Below, piece after piece: positions 36,769 through 46,215 of a stretch of DNA of 64,000 nucleotides. A program made the translations under genes and the position numbers. Location of the stretch: NCBI RefSeq assembly GCF_013377015.1, contig NZ_JACABA010000003.1, positions 219,510 to 283,509 of the forward strand, written 5' to 3'. Each line of letters begins with the position of its first letter. The stretch's first letter is position 1. The notes under the pieces were generated by a model that saw nothing but the letters and a program-made list of their open reading frames with translations, was not told where the DNA came from and searched no databases. Source of the stretch: Rhodopseudomonas sp. (GTDB taxonomy: Bacteria > Pseudomonadota > Alphaproteobacteria > Rhizobiales > Xanthobacteraceae).

Positions 36769-37743
36769 ATGATTGATTTCCTGGTCGACAAGCTCCACGA
36801 CGCGCATTTCATGACCATGCTGCTGGCGGCGATCGCTGTCAGTGCGACCGCCTACACTCTGATCACGCCATTCTTCGCTGGAGAAACCCTGGCCAAGCGC
36901 ATGAAATCGGTCGCGAGCGAGCGCGAACGGCTGCGCCAGCGCGAACGCGAACGGCTCTCCAAGACCGAGAGAGTGTCGCTGCGCCAAGCCCCGAAGCAGA
37001 TCGTCTCGCGGGTGGTGGAAGGCTTTAACCTCGGCAAGTGGGTCGCCCAGGAAGCCGCGCGCGATAAGCTGGTCATGGCCGGCTATCGCGGCCAGGCACC
37101 CTACATCACGTTCCTGTTCTTTCGCTTGGTCACGCCGATCCTGTTCGGCATCGGCGCGGTGATCTATGTGTTCGTGATCTCGCATATGCAGCAGTCGACG
37201 CCGATCAAGATCGGCATTTGCATCGCGGCGGTGTACCTCGGCATGCAGGCGCCGATGCTGTTTCTGCGGAACGCCATCACCAAGCGCCAGCTCTCGATCA
37301 AACGGGCGTTTCCGGATGCGCTCGACCTGCTGCTGATCTGCGTCGAGTCCGGCATGTCGATCGAAGCGGCCTTCCGCAAGGTCAGCGTCGAGATCGGATC
37401 GCAATCGATCCCGCTCGCCGAGGAGTTCACCCTGACCACGGCAGAGCTGTCCTATCTTCCGGATCGCAAGGTCGCCTACGAGAACCTGGCGAAGCGCACC
37501 GGCCTCGAGGGCGTGAAGTCGGTATGTCTGGCCCTGCAGCAATCGGAACGCTACGGTACTCCGCTGGGGCACAGCCTGCGGGTAATGGCGCAGGAGAACC
37601 GCGATATGCGCATGAACGAAGCCGAGAAGAAGGCGGCGGCGCTGCCGCCGAAGCTCACCGTACCGATGATCTTGTTCTTCCTGCCAGTGCTGTTCGTGGT
37701 TATTCTTGGACCCACCGGAATCAAGGTCGCGGCGATGCAGTAA
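36769..37743 (+). CDS. tadC: Tad inner-membrane platform protein TadC
   Basis: A 324-residue partner of TadB in the same GspF superfamily. Landmarks are F-P-D-A-L-D-L-L-L-I-C-V-E-S-G-M-S-I-E-A-A, L-A-L-Q-Q-S-E-R-Y-G-T-P-L and the hydrophobic C-terminus P-M-I-L-F-F-L-P-V-L-F-V-V. A heptad-like Arg/Glu-rich stretch (residues about 45-70) may be a coiled coil. It starts nine bases after tadB and closes the plus-strand pilus operon, convergent with tadD. Confidence 0.93.
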   Translation: MIDFLVDKLHDAHFMTMLLAAIAVSATAYTLITPFFAGETLAKRMKSVASERERLRQRERERLSKTERVSLRQAPKQIVSRVVEGFNLGKWVAQEAARDKLVMAGYRGQAPYITFLFFRLVTPILFGIGAVIYVFVISHMQQSTPIKIGICIAAVYLGMQAPMLFLRNAITKRQLSIKRAFPDALDLLLICVESGMSIEAAFRKVSVEIGSQSIPLAEEFTLTTAELSYLPDRKVAYENLAKRTGLEGVKSVCLALQQSERYGTPLGHSLRVMAQENRDMRMNEAEKKAAALPPKLTVPMILFFLPVLFVVILGPTGIKVAAMQ

Positions 37744-37794
37744 CCGGCGCCGTCGTCGCACGCGCCGCGCATGATATCTGGCCGGAAATTTTCA

Positions 37795-38598
37795 TCAGGA
37801 GTGACTGGCGGCCGGTCTGCCGCGAGCACCGATACCAGGGCCGTCCTTACGGTTCAGCATCTGCTTCAGATAGGCGACATTGGCGGCCGCCTCGGCCGCC
37901 GGCAGATCGGCGCTGACGATGGTTTCGGCCTCGGCGAAGCGGCCTTGCAGGCCGACCACCAGCGCCAGATTCTGGCGCACCCGCGCATCGGCCTTGCCGC
38001 TGTCATAGGCCTGGCGCAGCGCCTCCTCGGCCTTCGGCAATTCCTTGGTCAGAACATAGGACATCCCGAGGTTCGACAGCACCGAGGGCTCTCCCGGCGC
38101 CATCTTCAGCGCGCTCGCATAATATCGCCGGGCTTCCTCGCTGCGTCCCAATTGATCGAGCGCAGTGCCCTGCACCGACAGAATTCGCCAGTCCGGATTT
38201 TGGGGGGTGTGGGCGTGCGACAGCGTATCGAAGGCGAGCTGGAAATTGCCGTTGTCCGCCAGTGCACGGCCATACGCGGCCTGCAGGGTCTTGTTGCTCG
38301 GATTGGCAATCGTCGCCTGTTCGAGCACCGCCACCGCCTGAGCCCGCTGCCCAGTGGCGCGCAGCGCCTGGCCATAGCGCAGCGCCGCATCGGCATCCTT
38401 GGGATTGGCGCGGTAGCGCTGACCGTCGATCTCCACCGCCCGCTGCGGGTCGACGTCGGGGCTTGCCTCGCCCCTGGCGCCAAGCGAACCTGTGATGTCG
38501 GGCATCCCCGCGGTCTGGCAGCCGGCCAATCCCACGGCCAAGCTCGCGGTCAGGGCCGCGGAGCCGAGAAACCGGGCAAGACAACGCTGCTGACGCAT
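37795..38598 (-). CDS. tadD: TPR lipoprotein TadD
   Basis: A 267-residue lipoprotein with lipobox G-L-A-G-C (Cys near residue 27) and several tetratricopeptide repeats from about residue 65 to 235 (for example A-L-R-Y-G-Q-A-L-R-A-T-G-Q-R-A-Q-A). TadD proteins act as pilotins for the Tad secretin. It is on the opposite strand, convergent with tadC, so it has its own promoter in the gap shared with the aminopeptidase gene. The C-terminus is Gly/Arg-rich. Confidence 0.88.
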   Translation of the reverse strand: MRQQRCLARFLGSAALTASLAVGLAGCQTAGMPDITGSLGARGEASPDVDPQRAVEIDGQRYRANPKDADAALRYGQALRATGQRAQAVAVLEQATIANPSNKTLQAAYGRALADNGNFQLAFDTLSHAHTPQNPDWRILSVQGTALDQLGRSEEARRYYASALKMAPGEPSVLSNLGMSYVLTKELPKAEEALRQAYDSGKADARVRQNLALVVGLQGRFAEAETIVSADLPAAEAAANVAYLKQMLNRKDGPGIGARGRPAASHS

Positions 38599-38729
38599 GG
38601 CACCTTAACTCGCAAGGGCGGATCGACCGGACGAAAGACCCTTTAGCAATGGACCGTTAACCCTAATGTCTGGTTAATCGGCGTTCGCTCGCCGGCCTAC
38701 AGCGCCACCACTCGAAAGACCCCGCCGAA

Positions 38730-40112
38730 ATGCAGTCCATCTTTGCCGCCGCATCGGACCAAACCGCCATCCCGATTACCCTTGTCACCAAAGCGACCTG
38801 GGACGCGGCCTCAGCCGCGCTTCCGGAACCCGCACAGCGCTTTGCCAAAGCCAACGGCTACACCGCCAAGCCCGGCCAGTTCCTCGCCTTGCCATCCCCC
38901 GCAGGCGACATCGCCGCCGTGCTGTTCGGTCTGGATGACCCCGCGGCCAAATCGCACGATCCTTTTCGGGCCGGACAACTGCCGGGCCTGCTGCCACCGG
39001 GGCTGTATCGCTTCGCCGATGCGCCGCACGACATCCGGCTGGCGGCGCTGGCTTTCGCGCTCGGCAGCTACAAGTTCGGACGCTATCGCAAGACCGATGC
39101 GCCAACCGCCAGGCTGGTCGCGCCGGAGGGCGTCGACGTCGCCGCGATCGAACGGATCGCGGAAGCTGCGATGCTGGCACGCGATCTGATCAACACCCCG
39201 TCCAACGACATGGGGCCGGCGGAACTGGCCGACGCCGCGCAGCAATTGGCGCATCGCTTTGGCGCCGCGTTCAATTGCACCGTCGGCGATGATCTCACAC
39301 GGCAGAACTTCCCGCTCATCCATGCGGTCGGCATGGCGTCGGCGCGCGCACCACGGCTGATAGATTTCGCTTGGGGCGATCCGGCGCATCCAAAAGTAAC
39401 GCTGGTCGGCAAGGGCGTCTGTTTCGACACCGGCGGTCTCGACCTCAAGCCATCCAGCGGCATGCTGATCATGAAGAAAGACATGGGCGGCGCCGCCAAC
39501 GTGCTGGCGCTGGCGTCGATGGTGATGGATGCGAAGCTGAAAGTCCGGCTGCGCGTGTTGATCCCGGCGGTCGAGAACGCGGTCGCCGGCAATGCGATGC
39601 GACCGCTGGATATCTTCGCCTCGCGCAAGGGGCCGACGGTCGAGATCGGCAATACCGACGCCGAGGGGCGTCTGGTGCTGGCCGACGCGCTGGCCTATGC
39701 GGACGAAGAGGCGCCGGACCTGCTGATCGATCTCGGCACCCTGACCGGCGCCGCGCGGGTGGCGCTCGGTCCCGATTTGCCGCCTTACTACACCGACGAT
39801 GAGACACTGGCGCTGGACCTCGCCCGCTGCGCCAGGGCCGAAAATGATCCGCTGTGGCGGCTGCCGCTGTGGGCCCCCTATGATGCGTGGCTGGATTCGA
39901 AAGTCGCAACCATCAACAACGCGCCCTCCGGCGGTTTCGCCGGCTCGATCACCTGCGCGCTATTCCTGCAGCGCTTCGTCGAGCGGGCGAAGAGCTGGCT
40001 GCACGTCGATATCTATGGTTGGACGCCGACGGCCAAGCCGGGCCGTCCCGAAGGCGGCGAATGCCAGGCCGCGCGCGCGATCTACGCCTTGCTGAGCGAA
40101 CGCTATGGATGA
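38730..40112 (+). CDS. Leucyl aminopeptidase family protein (M17)
   Basis: A 460-residue cytosolic metallo-aminopeptidase. The signature N-T-D-A-E-G-R-L is exact; other ligands are in G-K-G-V-C-F-D-T-G-G-L and I-M-K-K-D-M-G-G-A-A. It trims N-terminal residues from peptides and would suit the peptide importer nearby. At 460 residues it is slightly shorter than E. coli PepA, as is usual for this alphaproteobacterial clade. The next gene overlaps it by eight bases. Confidence 0.93.
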   Translation: MQSIFAAASDQTAIPITLVTKATWDAASAALPEPAQRFAKANGYTAKPGQFLALPSPAGDIAAVLFGLDDPAAKSHDPFRAGQLPGLLPPGLYRFADAPHDIRLAALAFALGSYKFGRYRKTDAPTARLVAPEGVDVAAIERIAEAAMLARDLINTPSNDMGPAELADAAQQLAHRFGAAFNCTVGDDLTRQNFPLIHAVGMASARAPRLIDFAWGDPAHPKVTLVGKGVCFDTGGLDLKPSSGMLIMKKDMGGAANVLALASMVMDAKLKVRLRVLIPAVENAVAGNAMRPLDIFASRKGPTVEIGNTDAEGRLVLADALAYADEEAPDLLIDLGTLTGAARVALGPDLPPYYTDDETLALDLARCARAENDPLWRLPLWAPYDAWLDSKVATINNAPSGGFAGSITCALFLQRFVERAKSWLHVDIYGWTPTAKPGRPEGGECQAARAIYALLSERYG

Positions 40113-40950
40113 CCGGCGGCTGACGCCGGCGCGGCCCGACCTCGCGGCGAAATATCTCGAGGGCAAGGTCGCGGCGACACGCTTCGTCAGCGGCGAGGAG
40201 TTCGAGGTGTTCGACGGTATCGCGCCGCTGCGCCGCGAGCCGTTTTCCGGGGCGATGCTGGACACCCAGGCGTTGCACGGCGAACGCGTCACGGTCTACG
40301 ACCGCAACGATGAGGGCTGGGCCTGGGGCCAGCTCGTCAGCGACGGTTATGTCGGGTGGCTGCCCGACATCGCGCTCTACAAGCCCGGCGCGGAGCCGAC
40401 CCACAAGGTCACGGCGTTGCGGACCTTCGCGTTTCCCGGGCCGTCGATCAAACTGCCGCCCGCCGATACACTCCCGCTCGGCGCAAGGATCGCTGTCGTC
40501 CGCGACGACGGCGTCTTCGCCATCACCGCCAACGGCCAGTACATCCCAAGCCGGCATGTCGGCGAACTGGATAGCTTCGAGAATGATTTCGTTGCCGTCG
40601 CGGAACGGTTTGTCGGCACGCCCTATCTGTGGGGCGGCAAGACCAGTCTCGGCATCGATTGCTCGGGACTGGTGCAGATCGCGCTGAACGCCAGCGGCAC
40701 CGGTTGTCCGCGCGACAGCGATATGCAGGAGGGCGCGCTGGGACGTGCGCTGCCGGTGTCGGAGCTATCCACTCTGCGACGCGGCGACCTGATGTTTTGG
40801 AAGGGCCATGTCGCGATCGTTCGCGACGCCGTTACGATCGTCCACGCCAACGCCCATCATATGGCCACCGCAATCGAACACACCGCCGCTGCAATCGCGC
40901 GGATCAAGGCGGCAGGCAGCGACGTCACCAGCATCAAACGGCTCGATTGA
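40105..40950 (+). CDS. NlpC/P60 family cell-wall hydrolase with SH3 domains
   Basis: A 281-residue putative gamma-D-glutamyl-diamino acid endopeptidase. Two SH3-like domains (about 25-90 and 100-150) precede the NlpC/P60 domain (about 155-275) with catalytic C186 in G-I-D-C-S-G-L-V, H235 in W-K-G-H-V-A-I-V and a third polar residue near H247. No signal peptide is visible, so a cytoplasmic role in muropeptide recycling is likely, as for YkfC-type enzymes. It overlaps the aminopeptidase gene by eight bases, and its 3' end overlaps the convergent Nudix gene by 17 bases. Confidence 0.9.
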   Translation: MDDRRLTPARPDLAAKYLEGKVAATRFVSGEEFEVFDGIAPLRREPFSGAMLDTQALHGERVTVYDRNDEGWAWGQLVSDGYVGWLPDIALYKPGAEPTHKVTALRTFAFPGPSIKLPPADTLPLGARIAVVRDDGVFAITANGQYIPSRHVGELDSFENDFVAVAERFVGTPYLWGGKTSLGIDCSGLVQIALNASGTGCPRDSDMQEGALGRALPVSELSTLRRGDLMFWKGHVAIVRDAVTIVHANAHHMATAIEHTAAAIARIKAAGSDVTSIKRLD

Positions 40951-41575
40951 GATAGTCCCGCAGCCGACCGCGATGGAGCGCCAGCCATTGCAGCGCGCTG
41001 ACCAGCAGCGCGTTCAGGACCTCACCGCGATCCAGCGCGGCCAGCGCCTGGTCGATCGAGACCACAAACGGGTGGGTGTCCTCGTCTTCATCGGCGACAC
41101 CACCGCGCGACGGAATCTCCGCGCAATCGATGAAGCCGGCGAAGAACGTCACATATTCGTCGGTGAATCCCGGCGTCGCCAGCACGCTGAACAACTCCAC
41201 CAGCCGTTGCGGCGCCACGCCGATTTCCTCGAGGCATTCGCGCCGCGCCGCAGCATCCGGCGTCTCGCCCGGCTCGATCCGCCCGGCCACGATCTCCACC
41301 ATGTCGCCGCGCCCGGTCGCGAGATGCGCCGGCAGCCGGAACTGGCGTATCAGGGCCACCTGATCGCGCCCCAGATCGATCGCCAGCACCGCGGCAACGC
41401 GGCTGGCACGCAGCACGTCGCGCCGCTGCAGCAATGGCGGCTCGCCGTCACGCTGCAGCGAGACTTCATAGCGCTCATAGGCCATGAAACCTTGTCCGAT
41501 CAGCATGGGGGCCGAGATCGTGACATCCGCCTTGCCGTCCGCGAGCATGTTGATGCTGTCGTCGCCGTCGCTCAT
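40934..41575 (-). CDS. Nudix hydrolase, ADP-ribose pyrophosphatase type
   Basis: A 213-residue Nudix protein. The Nudix box G-R-I-E-P-G-E-T-P-D-A-A-A-R-R-E-C-L-E-E-I-G-V fits G-x5-E-x7-R-E-U-x-E-E-x-G-U in all fixed positions. The flanking F-R-L-P-A-H and T-P-G-F-T-D-E segments resemble NudF/ADP-ribose hydrolases. It starts eight bases after the yejF stop, so it is probably the last gene of the yej operon. Its stop overlaps the end of the opposing NlpC/P60 gene. Confidence 0.9.
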   Translation of the reverse strand: MSDGDDSINMLADGKADVTISAPMLIGQGFMAYERYEVSLQRDGEPPLLQRRDVLRASRVAAVLAIDLGRDQVALIRQFRLPAHLATGRGDMVEIVAGRIEPGETPDAAARRECLEEIGVAPQRLVELFSVLATPGFTDEYVTFFAGFIDCAEIPSRGGVADEDEDTHPFVVSIDQALAALDRGEVLNALLVSALQWLALHRGRLRDYLNRAV

Positions 41576-41583
41576 CTCTGTTC

Positions 41584-43221
41584 CTATTGAGCAGCGCCGC
41601 CGCCCGGCGCGATCTCGAGCCGGAACGCGGCGGCGAACAGCGCCCGCGTATAATCGGTCTTGGGGTGCGCGAACAACTCCGACGCCGGCCCCTCCTCAAC
41701 TACCTTACCCTGCCGCATGACAATCAGATGACTGGCGAGCGAGGCCACCACGCGCAAATCGTGCGAGATGAACATGTAAGTGAGGTCACGCTTGCGCTGC
41801 AATTCGCGCAGCAGATCGACCATCTGTGCCTGAAACAACATGTCGAGCGCGCTGGTCGGTTCATCCAGAACCACGAAATTCGGCTCCAGCACGGCGGCGC
41901 GCGCGATGCTGATGCGCTGACGCTGGCCGCCCGAGAATTCATGTGGATAGCGAAACCGAGTCACCGGATCGAGGCCGACGTCAGTCAGAGCCTTGATCAC
42001 GCGGGCTTCGCGCTCGTTTTCAGACAGCCCGGGCTGATGCACGCTGAGGCCCTCGGCAACGATGTCGCCGACCGACATCCGCGGGCTGAGCGCGCCGAAC
42101 GGATCCTGAAACACGATCTGCATGTCGCGGCGGAACGGCCGCATCTCCTTGAATTTCAGGCCCTGGATATTCTTGCTGAGAAACACGATAGGGCCATCGG
42201 AGGAAATCAGCCGCAGCAGCGCCAGCCCGAGCGTGGTCTTCCCCGAGCCGGATTCGCCGACCACGCCGAGCGTCTCGCCCTTGCGCACCGACAGGGTGAC
42301 ACCATCGACCGCCTTGATGTGGCCGACGGTCTTGCGCAGAAAGCCGCGCTTGATTGGAAACCAGACTTTCAGATCGTCGGTCGACATCACCACCGGCGCG
42401 TCCGGCCGCGGCGGCGCCGGGTCCGGCTTCGGCTCGGCGGCGAGCAACGCGCGGGTGTAGGGATGTTTCGGCGCGGTAAAGACCTGCTCGACCGGGCCTT
42501 GCTCGACGATCTTGCCGCCGTTCATCACGCAGACCACATCGGCGATGCGCCGGACGATGCCGAGATCGTGGGTGATGAACAGCAGGCTCATGCCGAGCCG
42601 CGCGCGGATCTCCGCCAGAAGCGTCAGGATCTGGGCCTGCACAGTGACGTCGAGCGCGGTGGTCGGCTCGTCGGCAATCAGCAAATCGGGCTCGTTGGCG
42701 AGCGCCATCGCGATCATCACCCGCTGCCGCTGTCCGCCCGACAATTGGTGCGGATAACTCGCAAGCCTGGTTTCGGGCTCGGGAATCCCGACCTGGGTCA
42801 GCAGCTGCAGCGTCCGCTCCCGCGCCTTGATGCCGCGAACCCCGCCATGGAGCTGCAGGATCTCGGCGATTTGCGCCTCGATCGTGTGCAACGGATTGAG
42901 CGATGTCATCGGCTCCTGGAAGATGATCGAAATCTCATTGCCACGGATCGAACGAATCTGCTGCTCCGGCATGGTGAGCAGCTCACGGCCCTTGAAGTGG
43001 ATGCTGCCGGAAGGGTGCGACGCGGTCGGATAAGGCAGCAGTTTCAGAATCGACAGCGCGCTGACCGATTTGCCGGACCCTGACTCGCCGACCAGCGCCA
43101 CGCATTCGCCGCGCCTGATCTCAAATGAAATGTGGTCGACCGCGACCGACGTGCCGCTCGGCTGGTGAAACGCCACCGACAGGTCGCGGACATCGAGCAA
43201 GGGCTGGTTGATGGCGTCCAT
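41584..43221 (-). CDS. yejF: Peptide ABC transporter double ATP-binding protein YejF
   Basis: A 545-residue ATPase with two complete nucleotide-binding domains. Domain 1 (about 8-260) and domain 2 (about 283-540) both contain Walker [16 protein letters not shown] or F-S-G-G-Q-R-Q-R, and D-E-P-T. The OppD/OppF type C-terminal extension H-P-Y-T-R-A-L-L is present. It energises YejABEF import of peptides such as microcin C or antimicrobial peptides. The start ATG shares one base with the PIN-toxin stop (TGATG), so yejF translation depends on a toxin gene inserted upstream. Confidence 0.94.
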   Translation of the reverse strand: MDAINQPLLDVRDLSVAFHQPSGTSVAVDHISFEIRRGECVALVGESGSGKSVSALSILKLLPYPTASHPSGSIHFKGRELLTMPEQQIRSIRGNEISIIFQEPMTSLNPLHTIEAQIAEILQLHGGVRGIKARERTLQLLTQVGIPEPETRLASYPHQLSGGQRQRVMIAMALANEPDLLIADEPTTALDVTVQAQILTLLAEIRARLGMSLLFITHDLGIVRRIADVVCVMNGGKIVEQGPVEQVFTAPKHPYTRALLAAEPKPDPAPPRPDAPVVMSTDDLKVWFPIKRGFLRKTVGHIKAVDGVTLSVRKGETLGVVGESGSGKTTLGLALLRLISSDGPIVFLSKNIQGLKFKEMRPFRRDMQIVFQDPFGALSPRMSVGDIVAEGLSVHQPGLSENEREARVIKALTDVGLDPVTRFRYPHEFSGGQRQRISIARAAVLEPNFVVLDEPTSALDMLFQAQMVDLLRELQRKRDLTYMFISHDLRVVASLASHLIVMRQGKVVEEGPASELFAHPKTDYTRALFAAAFRLEIAPGGGAAQ

Positions 43222-43670
43222 CAGGAGAGCTCGCTGATCAGGCGGGAGACGTTCTCCGGGCTCGCATCGACAAATGACATTCCGTCCGGCAGCTTCATTC
43301 GAATATCGGAAGAGAGCACTCTGCCGCAACCGTCTCGAAACGCCGTGACGACATGAATAGAGTCGGCCAACTTCGGCATTCCGGCAATTCGACGATAGCT
43401 GGCCGTCTCAATCAGGATTTCTCGACTGACGGGACGCAGTTCGAAAATGCCGCTCCAAACGATCAAATTCAAATAGTAACGTCTTTGATTAGCGTCGGCC
43501 TTCGGAAGTACTTCGGCAAGCGTCAATTCGCTGGTCACGGCAATCCCGGTCTTAACTCGCAGCAGACCAAAAAGCTGCTCAAGGGGTCCAGCAATCTCTT
43601 CGCTACCCTCGCCAGCGTAGATAAATACGTTGGAATCGAGATAGAGGCGGAATGCACTGAGCTCAGTCAT
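43221..43670 (-). CDS. PIN-domain toxin, VapC-like
   Basis: A 149-residue PIN-domain nuclease. The acidic residues of the active site are seen in Y-L-D-S-N-V-F-I-Y (Asp near 12), S-E-L-T-L-A-E-V-L (Glu), K-L-A-D-S-I-H (Asp) and S-S-D-I-R-M. VapC toxins cleave tRNA or rRNA. The ATG overlaps the antitoxin stop by four bases, the usual coupling. Its own stop overlaps the yejF start by one base. The gene is less GC-rich than its neighbours, which suggests acquisition. Confidence 0.85.
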   Translation of the reverse strand: MTELSAFRLYLDSNVFIYAGEGSEEIAGPLEQLFGLLRVKTGIAVTSELTLAEVLPKADANQRRYYLNLIVWSGIFELRPVSREILIETASYRRIAGMPKLADSIHVVTAFRDGCGRVLSSDIRMKLPDGMSFVDASPENVSRLISELS

Positions 43671-43888
43671 TCCCATTCGTCTCGCTGGCGTCGCCACTCC
43701 GCGTCAATTTCCTCCTTGGTGCGGAAAGGAGGCCGCCGCATTGCAAAAATCTCTTCCAGTGTCGGCCGCGCCTTAGGCGCGCCTTCCACCTCCTCGATTG
43801 TCACCGTCACAACCGACGCCTCCAAACCCTCGCGCAAATCTTCAGGAAGACTTGAAACCGGATAGTTTTCCTTCACGATCCTGTTCAT
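43667..43888 (-). CDS. Antitoxin of the PIN-domain pair
   Basis: A 73-residue acidic protein immediately upstream of the PIN gene, with an AGGAGG ribosome site six bases before the ATG at 43888. The N-terminal half (N-R-I-V-K-E-N-Y-P-V-S-S-L-P-E-D-L-R-E-G-L) could be a short DNA-binding or ribbon element; the C-terminal half (R-P-P-F-R-T-K-E-E-I-D-A-E-W-R-R-Q-R-D-E-W-E) is a charged helix likely to wrap the toxin. The antitoxin class cannot be assigned by eye. Size, order and overlap support the call. Confidence 0.75.
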   Translation of the reverse strand: MNRIVKENYPVSSLPEDLREGLEASVVTVTIEEVEGAPKARPTLEEIFAMRRPPFRTKEEIDAEWRRQRDEWE

Positions 43889-43924
43889 CAGCGACCTCCT
43901 TCCACCCGACAACCTACCACATTC

Positions 43925-45103
43925 TCACCTGAACGTCTTGCGCGGATCGAACGCGTCGCGGACGCCCTCACCGATGAAGATCAATAGCGACAGCATGATC
44001 GCCACAGCGAAGAAACCGGTGAAGCCGAGCCACGGCGCCTGGACGTTGGCCTTGCCCTGCGACAGCAATTCGCCGAGCGACGGCGAGCCCGGCGGCAGGC
44101 CGAAGCCAAGGAAGTCCAGCGCGGTCAGCGTCATCACCGAGGACGAGACGATGAACGGCAGGAAGGTCATGGTCGCCACCATCGCATTCGGCAGCAGATG
44201 CCGGATCATGATCTTGGCGTTCGACACGCCGAGCGCGCGCGCGGCCATGATGTATTCGAAATTGCGCCCGCGCAGGAATTCGGCGCGCACCAGGCCGACC
44301 AGCGACACCCAGGAGAACAGCAGCAGGATTCCCAGCAGCACGAAGAATCCGGGCACCAGCACAGAGGACAGGATCAGCAACAGATACAGCGACGGAATCG
44401 CGCTCCAGACTTCGATGAAGCGCTGGAACAGCAGATCGATCCAGCCGCCGAAATAACCCTGTACGCCCCCCGCAGCGATGCCGATCACCGACGAGATGAT
44501 GGTGAGCGCCAGCCCGAACAGCACCGAGATCCGGAACCCGTAGATCAGCCTCGCTACCACGTCGCGGCCCTGATCGTCGGTGCCAAGCCAATTGTATTCG
44601 AGATCGCGGCAGCTCTTCAGCCCCTTCTTCTCCACCACCGGCTTGCATTGTTCTTCGGTCAGCATCCAGGTTGGCTTCGACGGCGCCGGGGTCGGCAAAT
44701 CGAGATTATGGGTATCGTAGGAATAGCGCACCAGCGGCCACAGGATCGTGCCGCCCTTCTCGGCGATCAGCTTCTGCAGAAACGGATCGCGATAGTCCGC
44801 AGCGGTCTCGAAATCGCCGCCGAACGTGGTCTCCGAATAGCTGACGAAGGCCGGAAAATAGGCGCGGCCATCGAACTTGATGAAGAACGGCCGATCATTG
44901 GCGATCAGCTCGGCGAACAACGAAACGAAGAACAGCAGTAGAAAGATCCAGAACGACCAGTAGCCGCGACGGTTCGACTTGAAGTTGAGCCAGCGCCGGC
45001 GATTGAGCGGCGACGGACTGAACCAGTGGCGGGTCGACGGCACCGCCTCGCCAAGCGGCGCGGTCGCGGTGGCCTCGATCGGTTCGCGCGCGGTGATCGT
45101 CAT
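43925..45103 (-). CDS. yejE: Peptide ABC transporter permease YejE
   Basis: A 392-residue OppC-type permease. A cytoplasmic N-terminus with F-S-P-S-P-L-N-R-R-R-W-L-N-F-K-x-N-R-R-G-Y-W-S is the YejE hallmark, then one helix, a large periplasmic loop and a five-helix core with the EAA motif A-A-R-A-L-G-V-S-N-A-K-I-M-I-R-H-L-L-P-N. The ATG overlaps the yejB stop by one base. Downstream, 36 bases separate it from the toxin-antitoxin pair. Confidence 0.94.
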   Translation of the reverse strand: MTITAREPIEATATAPLGEAVPSTRHWFSPSPLNRRRWLNFKSNRRGYWSFWIFLLLFFVSLFAELIANDRPFFIKFDGRAYFPAFVSYSETTFGGDFETAADYRDPFLQKLIAEKGGTILWPLVRYSYDTHNLDLPTPAPSKPTWMLTEEQCKPVVEKKGLKSCRDLEYNWLGTDDQGRDVVARLIYGFRISVLFGLALTIISSVIGIAAGGVQGYFGGWIDLLFQRFIEVWSAIPSLYLLLILSSVLVPGFFVLLGILLLFSWVSLVGLVRAEFLRGRNFEYIMAARALGVSNAKIMIRHLLPNAMVATMTFLPFIVSSSVMTLTALDFLGFGLPPGSPSLGELLSQGKANVQAPWLGFTGFFAVAIMLSLLIFIGEGVRDAFDPRKTFR

Positions 45104-46212
45104 CAGACTTCCCGCGCCTCGAAATCGATCCGCGGATCGATCCACATATAGGCGATATCGGAGATCAAATTGACCACGAGACCGACCAGCGAAAAGATGA
45201 ACAGCGTACCGAACACCACCGGATAGTCGCGATTCAGCACGCTCTCGAAACCCAGCAGCCCGAGCCCGTCGAGCGAGAAGATGGTCTCGATCAACAGCGA
45301 GCCCGAGAAGAAGGCATGGATGAAGGCGCCGGGGAAGCCGGCGATCACGATCAGCATCGCGTTGCGGAAGATGTGGTTGTACAGCACCTGGGTCTCGCTG
45401 CAGCCCTTGGCGCGCGCGGTCATTACATATTGCTTGCGGATCTCGTCAAGAAACGAATTCTTGGTCAGCAGCGTCATGGTGGCGAAGGCGCCGAGCACCA
45501 TCGAGATCAGCGGCAGCGTGATGTGCCAGAAATAATCGATGATCTTCCAGTACCATGGAAATTGACTCCAGCCGTCGGAGGTCAGCCCGCGCAGCGGGAA
45601 GATGCTCCAGAACGAGCCGCCGGCGAACAGGATGATCAGCAGGATCGCGAACAGGAAGCCCGGAATCGCGAAGCCGACGATGATCACCGCCGAGGTCCAG
45701 GTATCGAATTTCGAGCCGTCTTTCACCGCCTTGCGGATGCCGAGCGGGATCGAAATCAGATAGGTCAGCAGTGTCATCCAGATCCCGAGCGACATCGAGA
45801 CCGGCAGCTTCTCCTTGACCAGTTGCAGCACGCTGACGTCGCGAAAATAGCTCTTGCCGAAATCGAACCGCGCAAAATTCCACAGCATCAGCGCGAAGCG
45901 CTCCGGCGCCGGCTTGTCGAAGCCGAACTGCTTCTCGAGGCTCTTGACGAATTCCGGATCGAGCCCCTGCGCGCCGCGGTATTTCGAATTCACCGCGTCG
46001 GACGCGGCGCCGACTTGATTGCGGGCGCCAAAATCTCCTCCTGACGAGCCCGAGACCCGCGACGCTGCGCCGGTATCCGCACCCGAGAGTTGCGCGATCA
46101 CCCGCTCGACGGGACCGCCCGGCGCGAACTGCACCACGACGAACGACACGAACAGGATTCCCAGCAACGTGGGAAACATCAGCAGGATGCGGCGGGCGAT
46201 ATAAGCGCTCAT
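45103..46212 (-). CDS. yejB: Peptide ABC transporter permease YejB
   Basis: A 369-residue OppB-type permease starting M-S-A-Y-I-A-R-R-I-L-L-M-F-P-T-L-L-G-I, with F-A-P-G-G-P-V-E and the EAA loop T-A-R-A-K-G-C-S-E-T-Q-V-L-Y-N-H-I-F-R-N. About six helices are visible, with a Gly/Ser-rich loop after the first helix. It starts three bases after the second yejA stop. Confidence 0.95.
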   Translation of the reverse strand: MSAYIARRILLMFPTLLGILFVSFVVVQFAPGGPVERVIAQLSGADTGAASRVSGSSGGDFGARNQVGAASDAVNSKYRGAQGLDPEFVKSLEKQFGFDKPAPERFALMLWNFARFDFGKSYFRDVSVLQLVKEKLPVSMSLGIWMTLLTYLISIPLGIRKAVKDGSKFDTWTSAVIIVGFAIPGFLFAILLIILFAGGSFWSIFPLRGLTSDGWSQFPWYWKIIDYFWHITLPLISMVLGAFATMTLLTKNSFLDEIRKQYVMTARAKGCSETQVLYNHIFRNAMLIVIAGFPGAFIHAFFSGSLLIETIFSLDGLGLLGFESVLNRDYPVVFGTLFIFSLVGLVVNLISDIAYMWIDPRIDFEAREV

Positions 46213-46215
46213 GAG

